From assembly GCA_002721365.1 (NCBI GenBank), contig PBKC01000013.1, positions 1 to 58,948 on the forward strand: a stretch of 58,948 bases of DNA, given 5' to 3'. This document shows positions 46,807-55,412 of the stretch, piece by piece. Below the pieces are notes generated by a model that was given only the letters and a program-made list of their open reading frames with translations, was not told the origin of the DNA and did not search any database. The position numbers and the translations under genes are program-made. Numbering within the stretch: the stretch's first letter is position 1; each line of letters begins with the position of its first letter. Source of the stretch: Rhodospirillaceae bacterium (GTDB lineage: Bacteria; Pseudomonadota; Alphaproteobacteria; GCA-2721365).

Positions 46807-48296
46807 GCCGCCGACCTCACTTCCTTCTTTTTCATTGGCAATACGATGGTGACGCAGGCGCCGCCTCCTTCCGCCTGACCGAAGGTGACCCGGCCCGCAT
46901 GCATTTCGCAGATACGGAAGGCGAAGGGGATGCCGAGGCCGCTGCCGCGCGTCTTGGTGGTGGGGCCCGGGGTCAGGCCCCGGGGGTCAGGCGAAAAGCC
47001 GAGGCCGGGGCCTTCATCTATGATCGTCAGCTCGATCTCGTCGTCCGACGCCGTGAATCGGAGACTGATCTGGCCTTCCGGCGGGCTGGCATCGACCGCG
47101 TTGGCCAGCAGGCCGTAAATCGCCTGTTCCATAAGATGGCGATCGACGTGGATCGGCGTCTGCCGCGACCATCCCTCGCGGTGGACAAGGATGGCCTTTT
47201 CTCGAAGCTTATGGTCCAGCAGCGACAGCGCCCCCTCGGCGATGGCGGTGAACTGCGTTACGACCTTGGACGGCGAAGTGGGGTTGAGATAGGCGAGCAG
47301 CGAGGCCAGCCAGGTCTCCAGCCGGTCGACGGTGGAAACGATCGCCAGCAACCCTTCACGCGCGTCTTCGGACAGCGCGCCGTCATTGGTTACCTGCGCG
47401 GTGGCGCGGATACTGGCCAAGGGGTTGCGGATATTGTGGGCAATGACGGGAACCAGGGCCCCGAGCGCCGCCTGCTTCTCCGAGCGCACGAGCGCTTCCC
47501 GGCTGTCCTTGAGATCGACCGCCATCTGGTTGATCGACCGCTCCAGCGTTACCAGCTCGGCGGCGCCGGTTTCCGAAACCCGGTGATTGAGGCGGCCGGC
47601 CCGGTACTCCTCGGTCGCCCGGATCAACGCCGATACCGGATCGACAAACGCCCGTTTCAGGAAGGATCGGGCGAACAGAAGCAGCGCGGCAGCGAGGACG
47701 ATCGGCAGGAACAGGATGATCATCGAGATCCAGGTCAGGGTCTCGACACGGGCATTGATGGTGGTCTGCGTAACCGCGAGCAGCTCCTCGGTGGCGCTGA
47801 ACACCGCCTCGTAGCCGGACAGCCTGTCGCCCTCCAGGCGTTCGTCGAAAATCTCGAATGCTTCCGGAACGCTGGTCAGCGGCTCCTGACTGGCCATGAT
47901 CCCATCGGTGTCCGCCCGCACCGTTTCATAGGCCGTTCTCAGTTTGTCGACCGCCTCGCGCTCGATGTCGTCGATCGCAAGGGTTTCGAGGGCGAGAAAG
48001 GAGTTGCCGATCTTGTCGCCGAACTCGGCGTACTGATCGCGCGCGTCAGGATCGCCTAGGAACTGGTGGTCGAAAACCTCTTTCATCTGGCGGTACAGGT
48101 CGCCACGGGTTTCCTGGACGGTATTCATCAACTGATTCAGGCGCAGCGACTCCTCCGACGCTTCGTGGCGAAGCATCAGCGCGGCCGAGCCGACGATGCC
48201 GGTCAACGCCACGAGGGCCAGAAATGCGATGCCGTGCAGCAGGCTCAGCGTTCGGAGAGAGCCGAAGCGCTGCATCTTGGTACTCGTCGAAGACAA
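46803..48296 (-). CDS. Membrane-bound sensor histidine kinase
   Basis: This is a 497-residue kinase. Membrane helices at about 16-40 and 190-212 flank a roughly 150-residue periplasmic helical region (EASEESLRLNQLMNTVQET). HAMP follows (about 212-265). The H-box is IAHNIRNPLASIRA with His287; the N-box is LLANAVDASP; G1 and G2 are DEGPGLGF and GSGLGIPFA. The start is TTG at 48296 after GAGGGG, or ATG at 48275. The pair with the NtrC-type regulator resembles FlrB/AtoS-like systems. The periplasmic signal is unknown; phosphate or metal status would fit the neighbours but is not shown. Confidence 0.92.
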   Translation of the reverse strand: MSSTSTKMQRFGSLRTLSLLHGIAFLALVALTGIVGSAALMLRHEASEESLRLNQLMNTVQETRGDLYRQMKEVFDHQFLGDPDARDQYAEFGDKIGNSFLALETLAIDDIEREAVDKLRTAYETVRADTDGIMASQEPLTSVPEAFEIFDERLEGDRLSGYEAVFSATEELLAVTQTTINARVETLTWISMIILFLPIVLAAALLLFARSFLKRAFVDPVSALIRATEEYRAGRLNHRVSETGAAELVTLERSINQMAVDLKDSREALVRSEKQAALGALVPVIAHNIRNPLASIRATAQVTNDGALSEDAREGLLAIVSTVDRLETWLASLLAYLNPTSPSKVVTQFTAIAEGALSLLDHKLREKAILVHREGWSRQTPIHVDRHLMEQAIYGLLANAVDASPPEGQISLRFTASDDEIELTIIDEGPGLGFSPDPRGLTPGPTTKTRGSGLGIPFAFRICEMHAGRVTFGQAEGGGACVTIVLPMKKKEVRSAA

Positions 48297-48368
48297 AGGA
48301 CCCCTCGTCAGTCAGGCGCAATGCGGCCGGCTCATGCCGTCGCATCCGGTCGACCTTGCGGGCCAATG

Positions 48369-48383
48369 GCAAACCGCGTGCCA
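48369..48383 (-). promoter_or_regulatory. Sigma54-type promoter of the kinase-regulator operon
   Basis: The minus strand reads TGGCACGCGGTTTGC, a complete consensus match with GG-N10-GC. The transcript start would be near 48357, leaving a leader of about 60 bases before the TTG start of the kinase. Confidence 0.75.
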
Positions 48384-48449
48384 CTGATCCGACGCAAGGC
48401 TGCGCCTGGAAGACTACGCCCGAACGTGGGGTGGAGGGGAGAATTAGGT

Positions 48450-48463
48450 GGTTATTTTCAGCC
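48450..48463. promoter_or_regulatory. TTATTTTCAGCC motif upstream of the kinase promoter
   Basis: The plus strand reads GGTTATTTTCAGCC in an AT-rich island. It lies about 67 bases upstream of the sigma54 promoter, the position expected for an enhancer site. It shares TCAGCC with the array at 45280-45348 and with 55283-55296 on the other strand. Confidence 0.5.
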
Positions 48464-48486
48464 GATTCCGGTGGAAATGAGCCGGA

Positions 48487-50076
48487 TCACCATTCGACCT
48501 GCATGCGGAGGCCGACGGCGTTGACAGTAGTGCCTTCCTGCAGACCGGTGGGGCTGAGCTTATCGGTCTCGGTATGGACATAATTCAGCATCATGCGGAC
48601 GAAAGCGTTCATGTACCAGTTGATGCCAATCGTGTAACTGCTTCCTTTTCCACCACGAATTCCGCCCGTCGCAAGATTGCCTACCCCGTCGTTCAGGTTG
48701 AGATGGCTGAAGCGAGCCGCGAGTTCCCATGCCCCCCACTGGTTTTTCGACAGGCTCAACGGCTCCTTCGGATTGACCCGCCAGAACGCGCCGAAACGGG
48801 GAAAGTAGTTGCGGGATTCGCCGGTGAGGAAATAGCTGCCGAAGACGTAGTAGCCGTCGAAATTGAGGTCGGTCAGGCGGTCGTTGCTGCGGGCGATACC
48901 GGCCCGGCCATATTCCGCCTGAACGGAAAACGGCCCGTAGACCGCGGCTGCTTCCAACCCACCGTAATAGTAGTGGTCGATATCCGAGATATTTCCCGTA
49001 TCCAGGATGCGGCGTTCGTCGACCTTGATTTCCGCGGCTGATCCGAAATCGACCAACGTGCTGTTGCCGATATTGCCGGCACCGCGGGTGGTGGTGGGAT
49101 AGCGCCAGTATCCCGACACGCCCAAGTGGATGGCCTCGGTGCGTTCGGCAATCGGCGCCCACGCAGCCCGCCCGTGAATGCCCCAGCCTTCGTCGCTATC
49201 GCCCTGGGTGCCGAGTTGCTCGCCGATGATGCCGAAACGAAGATAGTGGTGCTGGCTGCGATTGAGGGCGGCGATGCCGAGGCTGGGTGTGCCCGGACCG
49301 AACGCGAAGGCTGACTGGAGCGAGGCCTCGATGAAGCTCCTTTGTTCAGCATGGGTGCTCGCTTCCAGGCCGATCGCGTTGTTTTGCTGCCCGACGATCA
49401 GCCACACCGGATCGAGGCCGCGGTACACGACCACGGCCGACCGAACGCCGGCGCTGCCGGTGTCGTGGAAGTCATAGGAGAACGCATACAGGAAGTCGTC
49501 GAGAATGGTGCCGCTCACGCCCAGCACCGCCCGACGGATATTGCTGCCGCTGTTGAAGTCCGGGATCAGCGACTGCGTGGTTGCGTTGCCGCCCTGAGAC
49601 TCTTGAGCATAGAAGCCGACATCGGTCTGAATCAGCCCACTGAACCCCAGGCTGTAGTTGCCGTCTTCGCTCTCCAGGTGGCGGAGAGGGCCGAAGAACG
49701 ATCTCTCCGGATTGTATGAGGCACCTCCTGCGGGCGTCGCGAAGGGATCAAAGCCGGCGTAGCTGTCTTCGGCCGCCGCTTTCGCAGGGGCTGCGGCTTG
49801 CTCGCTGGATGCCGGTGCGGGCGGCTCGGACGCAGGGCTCGGTGCTGCTGCGGGCGTCGCTGGTTCGGTGGTGTCAGCGGCCGGGGGCAGGGATTTCTCG
49901 CCCGCAAGGGCGCGAACCATCGCCTCCAGCTCGGCAATACGGGCGTCCTGCGCCTGGATCTGCTGTTCCTGCTTTTCCAGACGATCGAGCAATGTGCCGT
50001 CGTCTGCGCGCGCAACACCAAGGCCCCCGCCGATCATCGCAACGATCAGCGAGCCGCCGATGAGTTCCTTAGCCAC
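48487..50076 (-). CDS. OprO/OprP-family porin (paralogue 1)
   Basis: The GTG at 50076 follows GGGGGA by 8 bases and gives about 529 residues; an upstream ATG at 50196 lacks support. A signal peptide ends GVARA (about residue 22). A coiled coil follows (LLDRLEKQEQQIQAQDARIAELEAMV), then a Pro/Ala-rich linker and a 16-strand barrel (SLGFSGLIQTDVGFYAQES to NAVGLRMQVEW). This family includes phosphate- and polyphosphate-selective trimers. The next two paralogues and PhoX are close by. It is divergent from the choice-of-anchor-I gene. Confidence 0.88.
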   Translation of the reverse strand: MAKELIGGSLIVAMIGGGLGVARADDGTLLDRLEKQEQQIQAQDARIAELEAMVRALAGEKSLPPAADTTEPATPAAAPSPASEPPAPASSEQAAAPAKAAAEDSYAGFDPFATPAGGASYNPERSFFGPLRHLESEDGNYSLGFSGLIQTDVGFYAQESQGGNATTQSLIPDFNSGSNIRRAVLGVSGTILDDFLYAFSYDFHDTGSAGVRSAVVVYRGLDPVWLIVGQQNNAIGLEASTHAEQRSFIEASLQSAFAFGPGTPSLGIAALNRSQHHYLRFGIIGEQLGTQGDSDEGWGIHGRAAWAPIAERTEAIHLGVSGYWRYPTTTRGAGNIGNSTLVDFGSAAEIKVDERRILDTGNISDIDHYYYGGLEAAAVYGPFSVQAEYGRAGIARSNDRLTDLNFDGYYVFGSYFLTGESRNYFPRFGAFWRVNPKEPLSLSKNQWGAWELAARFSHLNLNDGVGNLATGGIRGGKGSSYTIGINWYMNAFVRMMLNYVHTETDKLSPTGLQEGTTVNAVGLRMQVEW

Positions 50077-50177
50077 CCGTCGGTCCCCCGTTTTCTTATT
50101 ATGGCCATTCGCTACATCGTTCCGGCGCATAGAACAATGAGGCTGAACGCAAAGGTCTCGTGATTCCCATACCTCCA

Positions 50178-50193
50178 TTGGGCAGGCGGCTGC
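50178..50193 (+). promoter_or_regulatory. Sigma54-like promoter candidate before the choice-of-anchor-I and phoX genes
   Basis: The plus strand reads TTGGGCAGGCGGCTGC, with GG-N10-GC spacing. TTGG and TGC match, while CAC is replaced. It would give a leader of about 60 bases before 50266. The same palindromic bases contain a near-match on the minus strand with 9-base spacing. Confidence 0.4.
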
Positions 50194-50265
50194 CACGATA
50201 ACGTCATGGGAACGGATTAAATGACGACCTTCAGGTCTTTCGGCGCACCGGGTGTGAGGTCGTTC

Positions 50266-51822
50266 ATGAAGCGCATGGTTTCGTCGTTCGCCGTCGTTGT
50301 TTCACTGATGACTGCCGGCGCCGTCAGTGCCGACGGTGGAGCCCTGGAGGTGAAGGCTCTCGCCAGTTATCGGACCGGACTCTTCGACAGGGGAGCGGCG
50401 GAGATTCCCGCGTTCGACCCCGTCTCCAAGCGACTGTTCGTCGTGAACGGTGCATCGAACGAAGTTGACGTTCTCGATATCGCCGACCCGGGGAATCCGC
50501 GCCTCGCTTTCTCGATTCCTCTCACGGACTACGGGGCCAGCCCGACCAGTGTTTCGGTCCATGACGGGATGCTGGCTGTCGCGGTGGTTGCCGATCCGAA
50601 GACGGCACCGGGTCGGATCGCCTTCTTCGACGTCGACGGCAGGTCGTTGGGGACGGTCGAAAGCGGTGCCCTGCCGGATATGGTCACTTTCACACCCGAT
50701 GGACGCCGGGTGCTCGCGGCGAACGAGGGCGAACCGAGCGATGACTACCAGATCGATCCGGAAGGGTCGGTGACGATCATCGAACTCGCGGACGACCGTA
50801 CGAATATTGCCGCTGCCCATGTGACGACAGCCGGCTTCGGCGACTTCGAGGCGGAACTGCCGGGTATGCGGCTGTTCGGGCCGAGAGCGACCTTCGCCCA
50901 GGATGTGGAGCCTGAATACATCGCCGTCTCGCCGGACTCGACCCGAGCCTGGGTCACTTTGCAGGAAAACAACGCGATCGCCGAGGTCGACCTCTTAGCT
51001 GGCGAGGTCTCCGCTATTCACGGACTCGGCTGGCGTTCGGGCGTTGCGTTTGACGCCAGCGACAAGGACGGCGCCGTCAATTTCCGGAAATGGCCGGTGT
51101 TCGGGATGTACCAGCCCGATACGATCGCAAGCTATACGACCGACGGCGGGATCTATCTGCTGACCGCCAATGAGGGGGATTCGCGCGACTATGACGGTTT
51201 CAGCGAGGAAGCCCGCGTCGCCGATCTCCGTCTCGACCCGGCCGCGTTTCCCGATGCGGAAGCGCTTCAGGATAAGAGGGCGCTAGGGCGCCTTAAGGTG
51301 ACGACCACTGAGGGGGACGACGACCGCGATGGGGACTATGACGCCCTGTATGCCTATGGCACCCGATCGTTCTCGATCTGGAAGACCGACGGTACGCTGG
51401 TCTACGACAGTGGTGACGAAATCGAGCGGATGCTTGCCGAACGCTTCCCCGATGACTTCAACAGCAACAGTGACGAGAACGGCTCATTCGACGATCGGAG
51501 CGACGACAAGGGGCCGGAACCCGAGGGAATCGCCGTCGGCATTGTGGACGGGATTCCATACGCTTTCGTCGGACTGGAGCGGATGGGTGGCGTCGTCGTC
51601 TACGACATCAGCGATGTGACGCGTCCGCGTTTCGTCGACTATGTCGAGAACCGGAACTTCTCGGGCGATCCGAAAGCCGATACGGCGGGCGACCTGGCGC
51701 CGGAAGGACTGCTGTTCGTCTCCGCCGACGAGAGCCCTGACGGAACCGCCTTGCTGGTTGCCGCCAATGAAGTCAGCGGCAGCGTCACGCTGTACCGGCT
51801 GGCGCAAGCGGCAACCAACTGA
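50266..51822 (+). CDS. Choice-of-anchor I family secreted protein
   Basis: ATG 50266 follows GTGAGG and gives 518 residues with a signal peptide ending AVSADG (about residue 23). An ATG at 50221 lacks a ribosome site. A beta-propeller-like body repeats sequences such as RLFVVNGASNEVDVLDIADPGNPR, MVTFTPDGRRVLAANEGEPSDDY, VEPEYIAVSPDSTRAWVTLQENNA and GIVDGIPYAFVGLERMGGVVVYD. This is the choice-of-anchor I family, found often with alkaline phosphatases or 5'-nucleotidase-type genes. It probably acts outside the cytoplasm. It lies 26 bases before the PhoX gene in one operon. Confidence 0.88.
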   Translation: MKRMVSSFAVVVSLMTAGAVSADGGALEVKALASYRTGLFDRGAAEIPAFDPVSKRLFVVNGASNEVDVLDIADPGNPRLAFSIPLTDYGASPTSVSVHDGMLAVAVVADPKTAPGRIAFFDVDGRSLGTVESGALPDMVTFTPDGRRVLAANEGEPSDDYQIDPEGSVTIIELADDRTNIAAAHVTTAGFGDFEAELPGMRLFGPRATFAQDVEPEYIAVSPDSTRAWVTLQENNAIAEVDLLAGEVSAIHGLGWRSGVAFDASDKDGAVNFRKWPVFGMYQPDTIASYTTDGGIYLLTANEGDSRDYDGFSEEARVADLRLDPAAFPDAEALQDKRALGRLKVTTTEGDDDRDGDYDALYAYGTRSFSIWKTDGTLVYDSGDEIERMLAERFPDDFNSNSDENGSFDDRSDDKGPEPEGIAVGIVDGIPYAFVGLERMGGVVVYDISDVTRPRFVDYVENRNFSGDPKADTAGDLAPEGLLFVSADESPDGTALLVAANEVSGSVTLYRLAQAATN

Positions 51823-51848
51823 AGACCCGTTCCACGCGGAGGGAGGCA

Positions 51849-53777
51849 ATGAGGGAGTCTGCTGACGATCGCGCAGAAGTGCAGAGACATGATGGGCCAT
51901 CGATCGGCACCCTGATCGAGCGCCGTCTGTCACGGCGGAGTCTGCTGAAAGGGGCGGTCGCCGCGACAGCAATCGCCACCCTGCCGTTGCCGCGCGCTCT
52001 GCGGGCAGCGGAGGAGGGGGCTGTCCCCGATCCCGGTTTCACCGAGATCACCCATGGCCTCGATGACGACAGCCATGTGGCGCCGGGCTATCGACAGCAG
52101 GTGCTGATCCGCTGGGGCGATCCGGTCCTTTCCGATGCGCCGGCCTTCGATCCGTCGGCCCAGACAGCCGCCAGCCAGAGCGCGCAGTTCGGCTACAACA
52201 ACGACTTCATCGCCTTCATGCCGTTGCCGCGCGGATCGGCCAGTGCCGATCACGGCCTGCTCTGCGTGAATCACGAATACACCAACGGCCATCTGATGTT
52301 TCCCGGTTATGGCGAGGATGACTTTGCCGGGGCCGCCTCATCGGAGGAACTGAAGGTCGAGATGGCCGCCCACGGAATGTCGGTGGTCGAGATACGACGT
52401 GACCCGGCGGCCGGATGGGCGGTGGTTCGGGGACCGTTGAACCGGCGGATCACGGCGCTCGATACGGCGATGCGGATCGCCGGGCCTGCCGCAGGTCATC
52501 CACGGCTGCAGACGACGGCGGACCCGGACGGTATGACTGTCATCGGCATGATCAACAACTGCGCCGGCGGGGTCACGCCGTGGGGCACCGTTCTCACCTG
52601 CGAAGAGAACACCAATTTCTATTTTGCCGGCGATGTCTCCGCCGAGTCGGAACGTGCCAATCATGCCCGCATGGGGGTGGGCGGCGGTTCGGCTTATGGC
52701 TGGCACCGCATCGACACGCGTTTCGACGTGGCGCGGGAGCCGCACGAACCCAACCGCTTCGGATGGGTGGTCGAGATCGACCCCTATGATCCCGAATCCA
52801 CGCCCGTCAAGCGGACGGCCTTGGGCCGCTTCAAGCATGAAGGGGCGACCACCGTCGTCAATTCGGATGGCCGGGTCGTCGTCTACAGCGGTGACGACGG
52901 GCGCTTCGAATACGTCTACAAATTCGTCACCAACGGCGTGTTCGATCCGAACGAGCGCGAGGCGAACCGCGACCTGCTGGATGACGGCACCCTCTATGCC
53001 GCCCGCTTCGCGGCCGATGGCTTGGTCCACTGGCTGGCCCTGGTCTGGGGGCAAGGACCTCTGACGCCGGGCAACGGCTTCGGAAGCCAGGCCGATGTCC
53101 TGATCGAGGCCCGTCGCGCTGCCGATTTGCTCGGCGCAACGCCGATGGATCGGCCCGAGGACATCGAGACCAATCCGGTGACCGGCAGCGTCTACGTCGT
53201 TCTGACGAACAACACCAAACGTAAGTCCGACCAGATCGATGCGGCCAATCCGCGTGCGGAGAACCGTTGGGGCCACGTCCTCGAGATCATCCCGACGATG
53301 CGCGATGACGGTGCCGATCACGCCGGCGCCGAAGCGCGATGGGACGTCTTTCTTCTGGCCGGCGATCCTCGAAACAGTGGCATCGGCGCTCTCTACCACC
53401 CCGACGTTTCCGAGAACGGCTGGTTGTCCTGCCCCGACAACTGCACCTTCGACACAAAAGGCAATCTCTGGCTCGCGACCGACGGTGCTCCGAAAACCGC
53501 CGGTTTCGCCGACGGCCTGTATGCGTGTGCCACGGTCGGGGAGGGCCGTGCGCTGACGCGGCTCTTCTTCCGCTCGCCGGTTGGTGCCGAGGTCTGCGGA
53601 CCGTGCTTCACGCCGGATGACACCGCCTTGTTCGTCGCGGTCCAGCACCCGGGCGATACCGAGGGGTCGACGTTCGCGGCGCCCGCCACGGGCTGGCCGG
53701 ATTTCACCGAAGGCATGCCGCCGCGCCCCTCGGTCGTCGCGATCACCCGGAACGGCGGAGGGGCGGTCGGCGGGTGA
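51849..53777 (+). CDS. phoX: PhoX-family alkaline phosphatase (DUF839), Tat-exported
   Basis: The 642-residue protein begins after GGAGGGAGG. Its N-terminus has the twin-arginine motif RLSRRSLLKGA (about residue 29) followed by a hydrophobic stretch, so it is exported folded by Tat. GGVTPWGTVLTCEENTNFYF (about residue 238) is the PhoX metal-site signature with Cys and Glu, and GNLWLATDGAP and FFRSPVGAEVCGPCFTPD are further hallmarks. PhoX uses Ca2+ and Fe3+ to free phosphate from organic esters in the periplasm or outside. Three OprO/OprP-type porins flank it, which fits phosphate recovery and uptake. Confidence 0.93.
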   Translation: MRESADDRAEVQRHDGPSIGTLIERRLSRRSLLKGAVAATAIATLPLPRALRAAEEGAVPDPGFTEITHGLDDDSHVAPGYRQQVLIRWGDPVLSDAPAFDPSAQTAASQSAQFGYNNDFIAFMPLPRGSASADHGLLCVNHEYTNGHLMFPGYGEDDFAGAASSEELKVEMAAHGMSVVEIRRDPAAGWAVVRGPLNRRITALDTAMRIAGPAAGHPRLQTTADPDGMTVIGMINNCAGGVTPWGTVLTCEENTNFYFAGDVSAESERANHARMGVGGGSAYGWHRIDTRFDVAREPHEPNRFGWVVEIDPYDPESTPVKRTALGRFKHEGATTVVNSDGRVVVYSGDDGRFEYVYKFVTNGVFDPNEREANRDLLDDGTLYAARFAADGLVHWLALVWGQGPLTPGNGFGSQADVLIEARRAADLLGATPMDRPEDIETNPVTGSVYVVLTNNTKRKSDQIDAANPRAENRWGHVLEIIPTMRDDGADHAGAEARWDVFLLAGDPRNSGIGALYHPDVSENGWLSCPDNCTFDTKGNLWLATDGAPKTAGFADGLYACATVGEGRALTRLFFRSPVGAEVCGPCFTPDDTALFVAVQHPGDTEGSTFAAPATGWPDFTEGMPPRPSVVAITRNGGGAVGG

Positions 53778-53789
53778 TGGGGATACCCG

Positions 53790-55148
53790 TCAGAAGTCGA
53801 TATACGCGCTGATCTGGTAGATCTGCGGGTCGTCGTTCCCGGCGGTTGCAATGCCGCTTTTCAGATTGGCCGCGTTGCCCGTGGCCTCGCTGTCGTTGTC
53901 GACGTTGACGTAGTTGAACGAGAAACGAACGTTCTTGGTCGCGTACCAATTGAGACCAAGCGACCAGTTGCTTTCGTTGCCGCCGCGGACCGACCCGTCG
54001 CTCAGGTCTATGGTGCTGTAGCGGCCGGCGACTTCCCACGCGCCCCAACCGCCGTCGCCGAAAGCCTGATTCGGCGAGATGCGTCCGAACGTGCCGGACG
54101 AGGCGTCGTAGTTGCGCGACTCACCGGTGAGGAAGTAGCTCGCCTGGGCATACCAGCCATCGAACGTGACGTCATCGAGGCCGGGGAGCGCGCTTCGTGG
54201 CGACCGGCTGACCGTAGCCGTCAGATATTCGCCCTGTAGCGAAAGCGGGCCCCAGACTGCGGCGAGCTCGGCCGCGATCCTGGTGACGCTGTCGACGCCT
54301 GCAAGATTCCCGGTGTCGACGAAGCGGGCCCCCGTCACGTGGGACTCCGGCCGCTCTCTGAAGCGGACGGTGCTGCCCCTCGGATCTTCATAGCCAGCCG
54401 ACAGGCCGAGATGGACCGCCATCGTTTTTTCGGCGATCGGCGCGTAGGTCACCCGTCCGACGGCATGCCAGCCTTCGTCGCCTTCACTGCCCGCATCGTC
54501 GTTGAAGCTCTCGCCATAGAGCCCCGTCATCGCCGAGAAGTTGCTGCCGCCATAGCTGGCATCGATACCGGTCAGCCGCCCTAGCGCCAGAGCCACCGGC
54601 GTCGCGCGCTCGATGAAGGTGATATATTTGGCGCTGCCGAACTGATCGAGGCTGAAGGGCGGCTTCTCATGACCTACGCGGATCGTGACCGAGTCCAGGC
54701 CGAGATAGGCGATATAGGCATCGTTGACCGAGGCGTTGCCGGTCGCGACGTCGAGCTCGAACTTGAAGCCCCAGTCGTCGAACACCTTGCCCTGGGTGAA
54801 GATCCGGGTACGGCGGAGCTCGGTGCCGTCGCCGAGATAACTCTTGTCCTCGTCATAGAGGGCGGCCTCCGCCTGAACCCGACCGCCGAACTGAATGCTG
54901 TTGCGTCCGTCGGGCGAAGTGAATTTGAGGCCCGTTCCTCCATAACTGATGGCGGGTGCCTCCTCAGCCGGTGCCGGCGTGCTGGCCTGGGCATTCAGTT
55001 TCTGCTCGAGCGCCGCGATCTGCGCCTTCATCGCGTTGATTTCGGCGAGGAGTTCATCCTGCGTCTGCGCCTGGGCTGACAGGGGCAGCAGGATCGCTGC
55101 CACCGCCGCGCCGCTCAGCATGGTCGTTTGGAAGGTCGTGCGTCGCAT
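53790..55148 (-). CDS. OprO/OprP-family porin (paralogue 2)
   Basis: This 452-residue protein has a signal peptide ending LSAQAQ (about residue 28). A coiled coil (DELLAEINAMKAQIAALEQKLNAQ) is followed by a barrel with FTSPDGRNSIQFGGRVQAEAALYDEDK, YIAYLGLDSVTIRVGHEKPPFSLDQFGSAKYITFIERA and a C-terminal ISAYIDF. The stop lies 12 bases from the converging phoX stop. It probably forms a trimeric anion channel for phosphate or phosphate oligomers (family inference). Upstream are an AT-rich palindrome and the terminator of paralogue 3. Confidence 0.9.
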   Translation of the reverse strand: MRRTTFQTTMLSGAAVAAILLPLSAQAQTQDELLAEINAMKAQIAALEQKLNAQASTPAPAEEAPAISYGGTGLKFTSPDGRNSIQFGGRVQAEAALYDEDKSYLGDGTELRRTRIFTQGKVFDDWGFKFELDVATGNASVNDAYIAYLGLDSVTIRVGHEKPPFSLDQFGSAKYITFIERATPVALALGRLTGIDASYGGSNFSAMTGLYGESFNDDAGSEGDEGWHAVGRVTYAPIAEKTMAVHLGLSAGYEDPRGSTVRFRERPESHVTGARFVDTGNLAGVDSVTRIAAELAAVWGPLSLQGEYLTATVSRSPRSALPGLDDVTFDGWYAQASYFLTGESRNYDASSGTFGRISPNQAFGDGGWGAWEVAGRYSTIDLSDGSVRGGNESNWSLGLNWYATKNVRFSFNYVNVDNDSEATGNAANLKSGIATAGNDDPQIYQISAYIDF

Positions 55149-55255
55149 GGTCCCTCACTCGGTGCGATCGATGATGTGTCGGATCGATCGGTCCACGGTG
55201 GTGGTGTCGGCCGATACCGCGGATTCCCTCTATCTCAACGGCGCAAGGGAGACAA

Positions 55256-55279
55256 CGCTATATCTAATAATATATAGCG
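55256..55279. promoter_or_regulatory. AT-rich palindrome upstream of oprP paralogue 2
   Basis: CGCTATAT and ATATAGCG are separated by CTAATAAT. It lies about 110-130 bases before the ATG in an otherwise GC-rich window. An operator for a dimeric regulator is possible; a match to a known operator was not recognised. Confidence 0.45.
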
Positions 55280-55293
55280 AGTGGCTGAAAATA

Positions 55294-55320
55294 GCCCTCC
55301 GCAACGGTGTTGCAGAGGGC
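55294..55320. terminator. Bidirectional stem-loop downstream of oprP paralogue 3
   Basis: GCCCTCCGCAAC pairs with GTTGCAGAGGGC (one mismatch) around GGT. On the minus strand TATTTTC follows, fitting Rho-independent termination of paralogue 3; TTTCT follows on the plus strand. The sequence after it also forms the TTTTCAGCC motif. Confidence 0.7.
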
Positions 55321-55352
55321 TTTCTAGGGTAGGTCGTAACTAGACTGTTCTT

Positions 55353-55385
55353 GAGGCGTCCCGTCGGCCTTGCACGGGACGCCTC
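55353..55385. other. Perfect 12-bp stem-loop 3' of oprP paralogue 3
   Basis: GAGGCGTCCCGT pairs with ACGGGACGCCTC around a 9-base loop. It begins 28 bases after the gene's stop and lacks a T-run. It may stabilise the 3' end of the porin mRNA before the terminator at 55294-55320. Confidence 0.5.
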
Positions 55386-55412
55386 TACAGGAACCTGCTG
55401 CGAACAGGGCGA

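Noticed and set aside
55181..55195. Sigma54 promoter for oprP paralogue 2
   Set aside because: The best match is GG-N10-CC (TGGACCGATCGATCC), with neither the -24 CAC nor the -12 GC.
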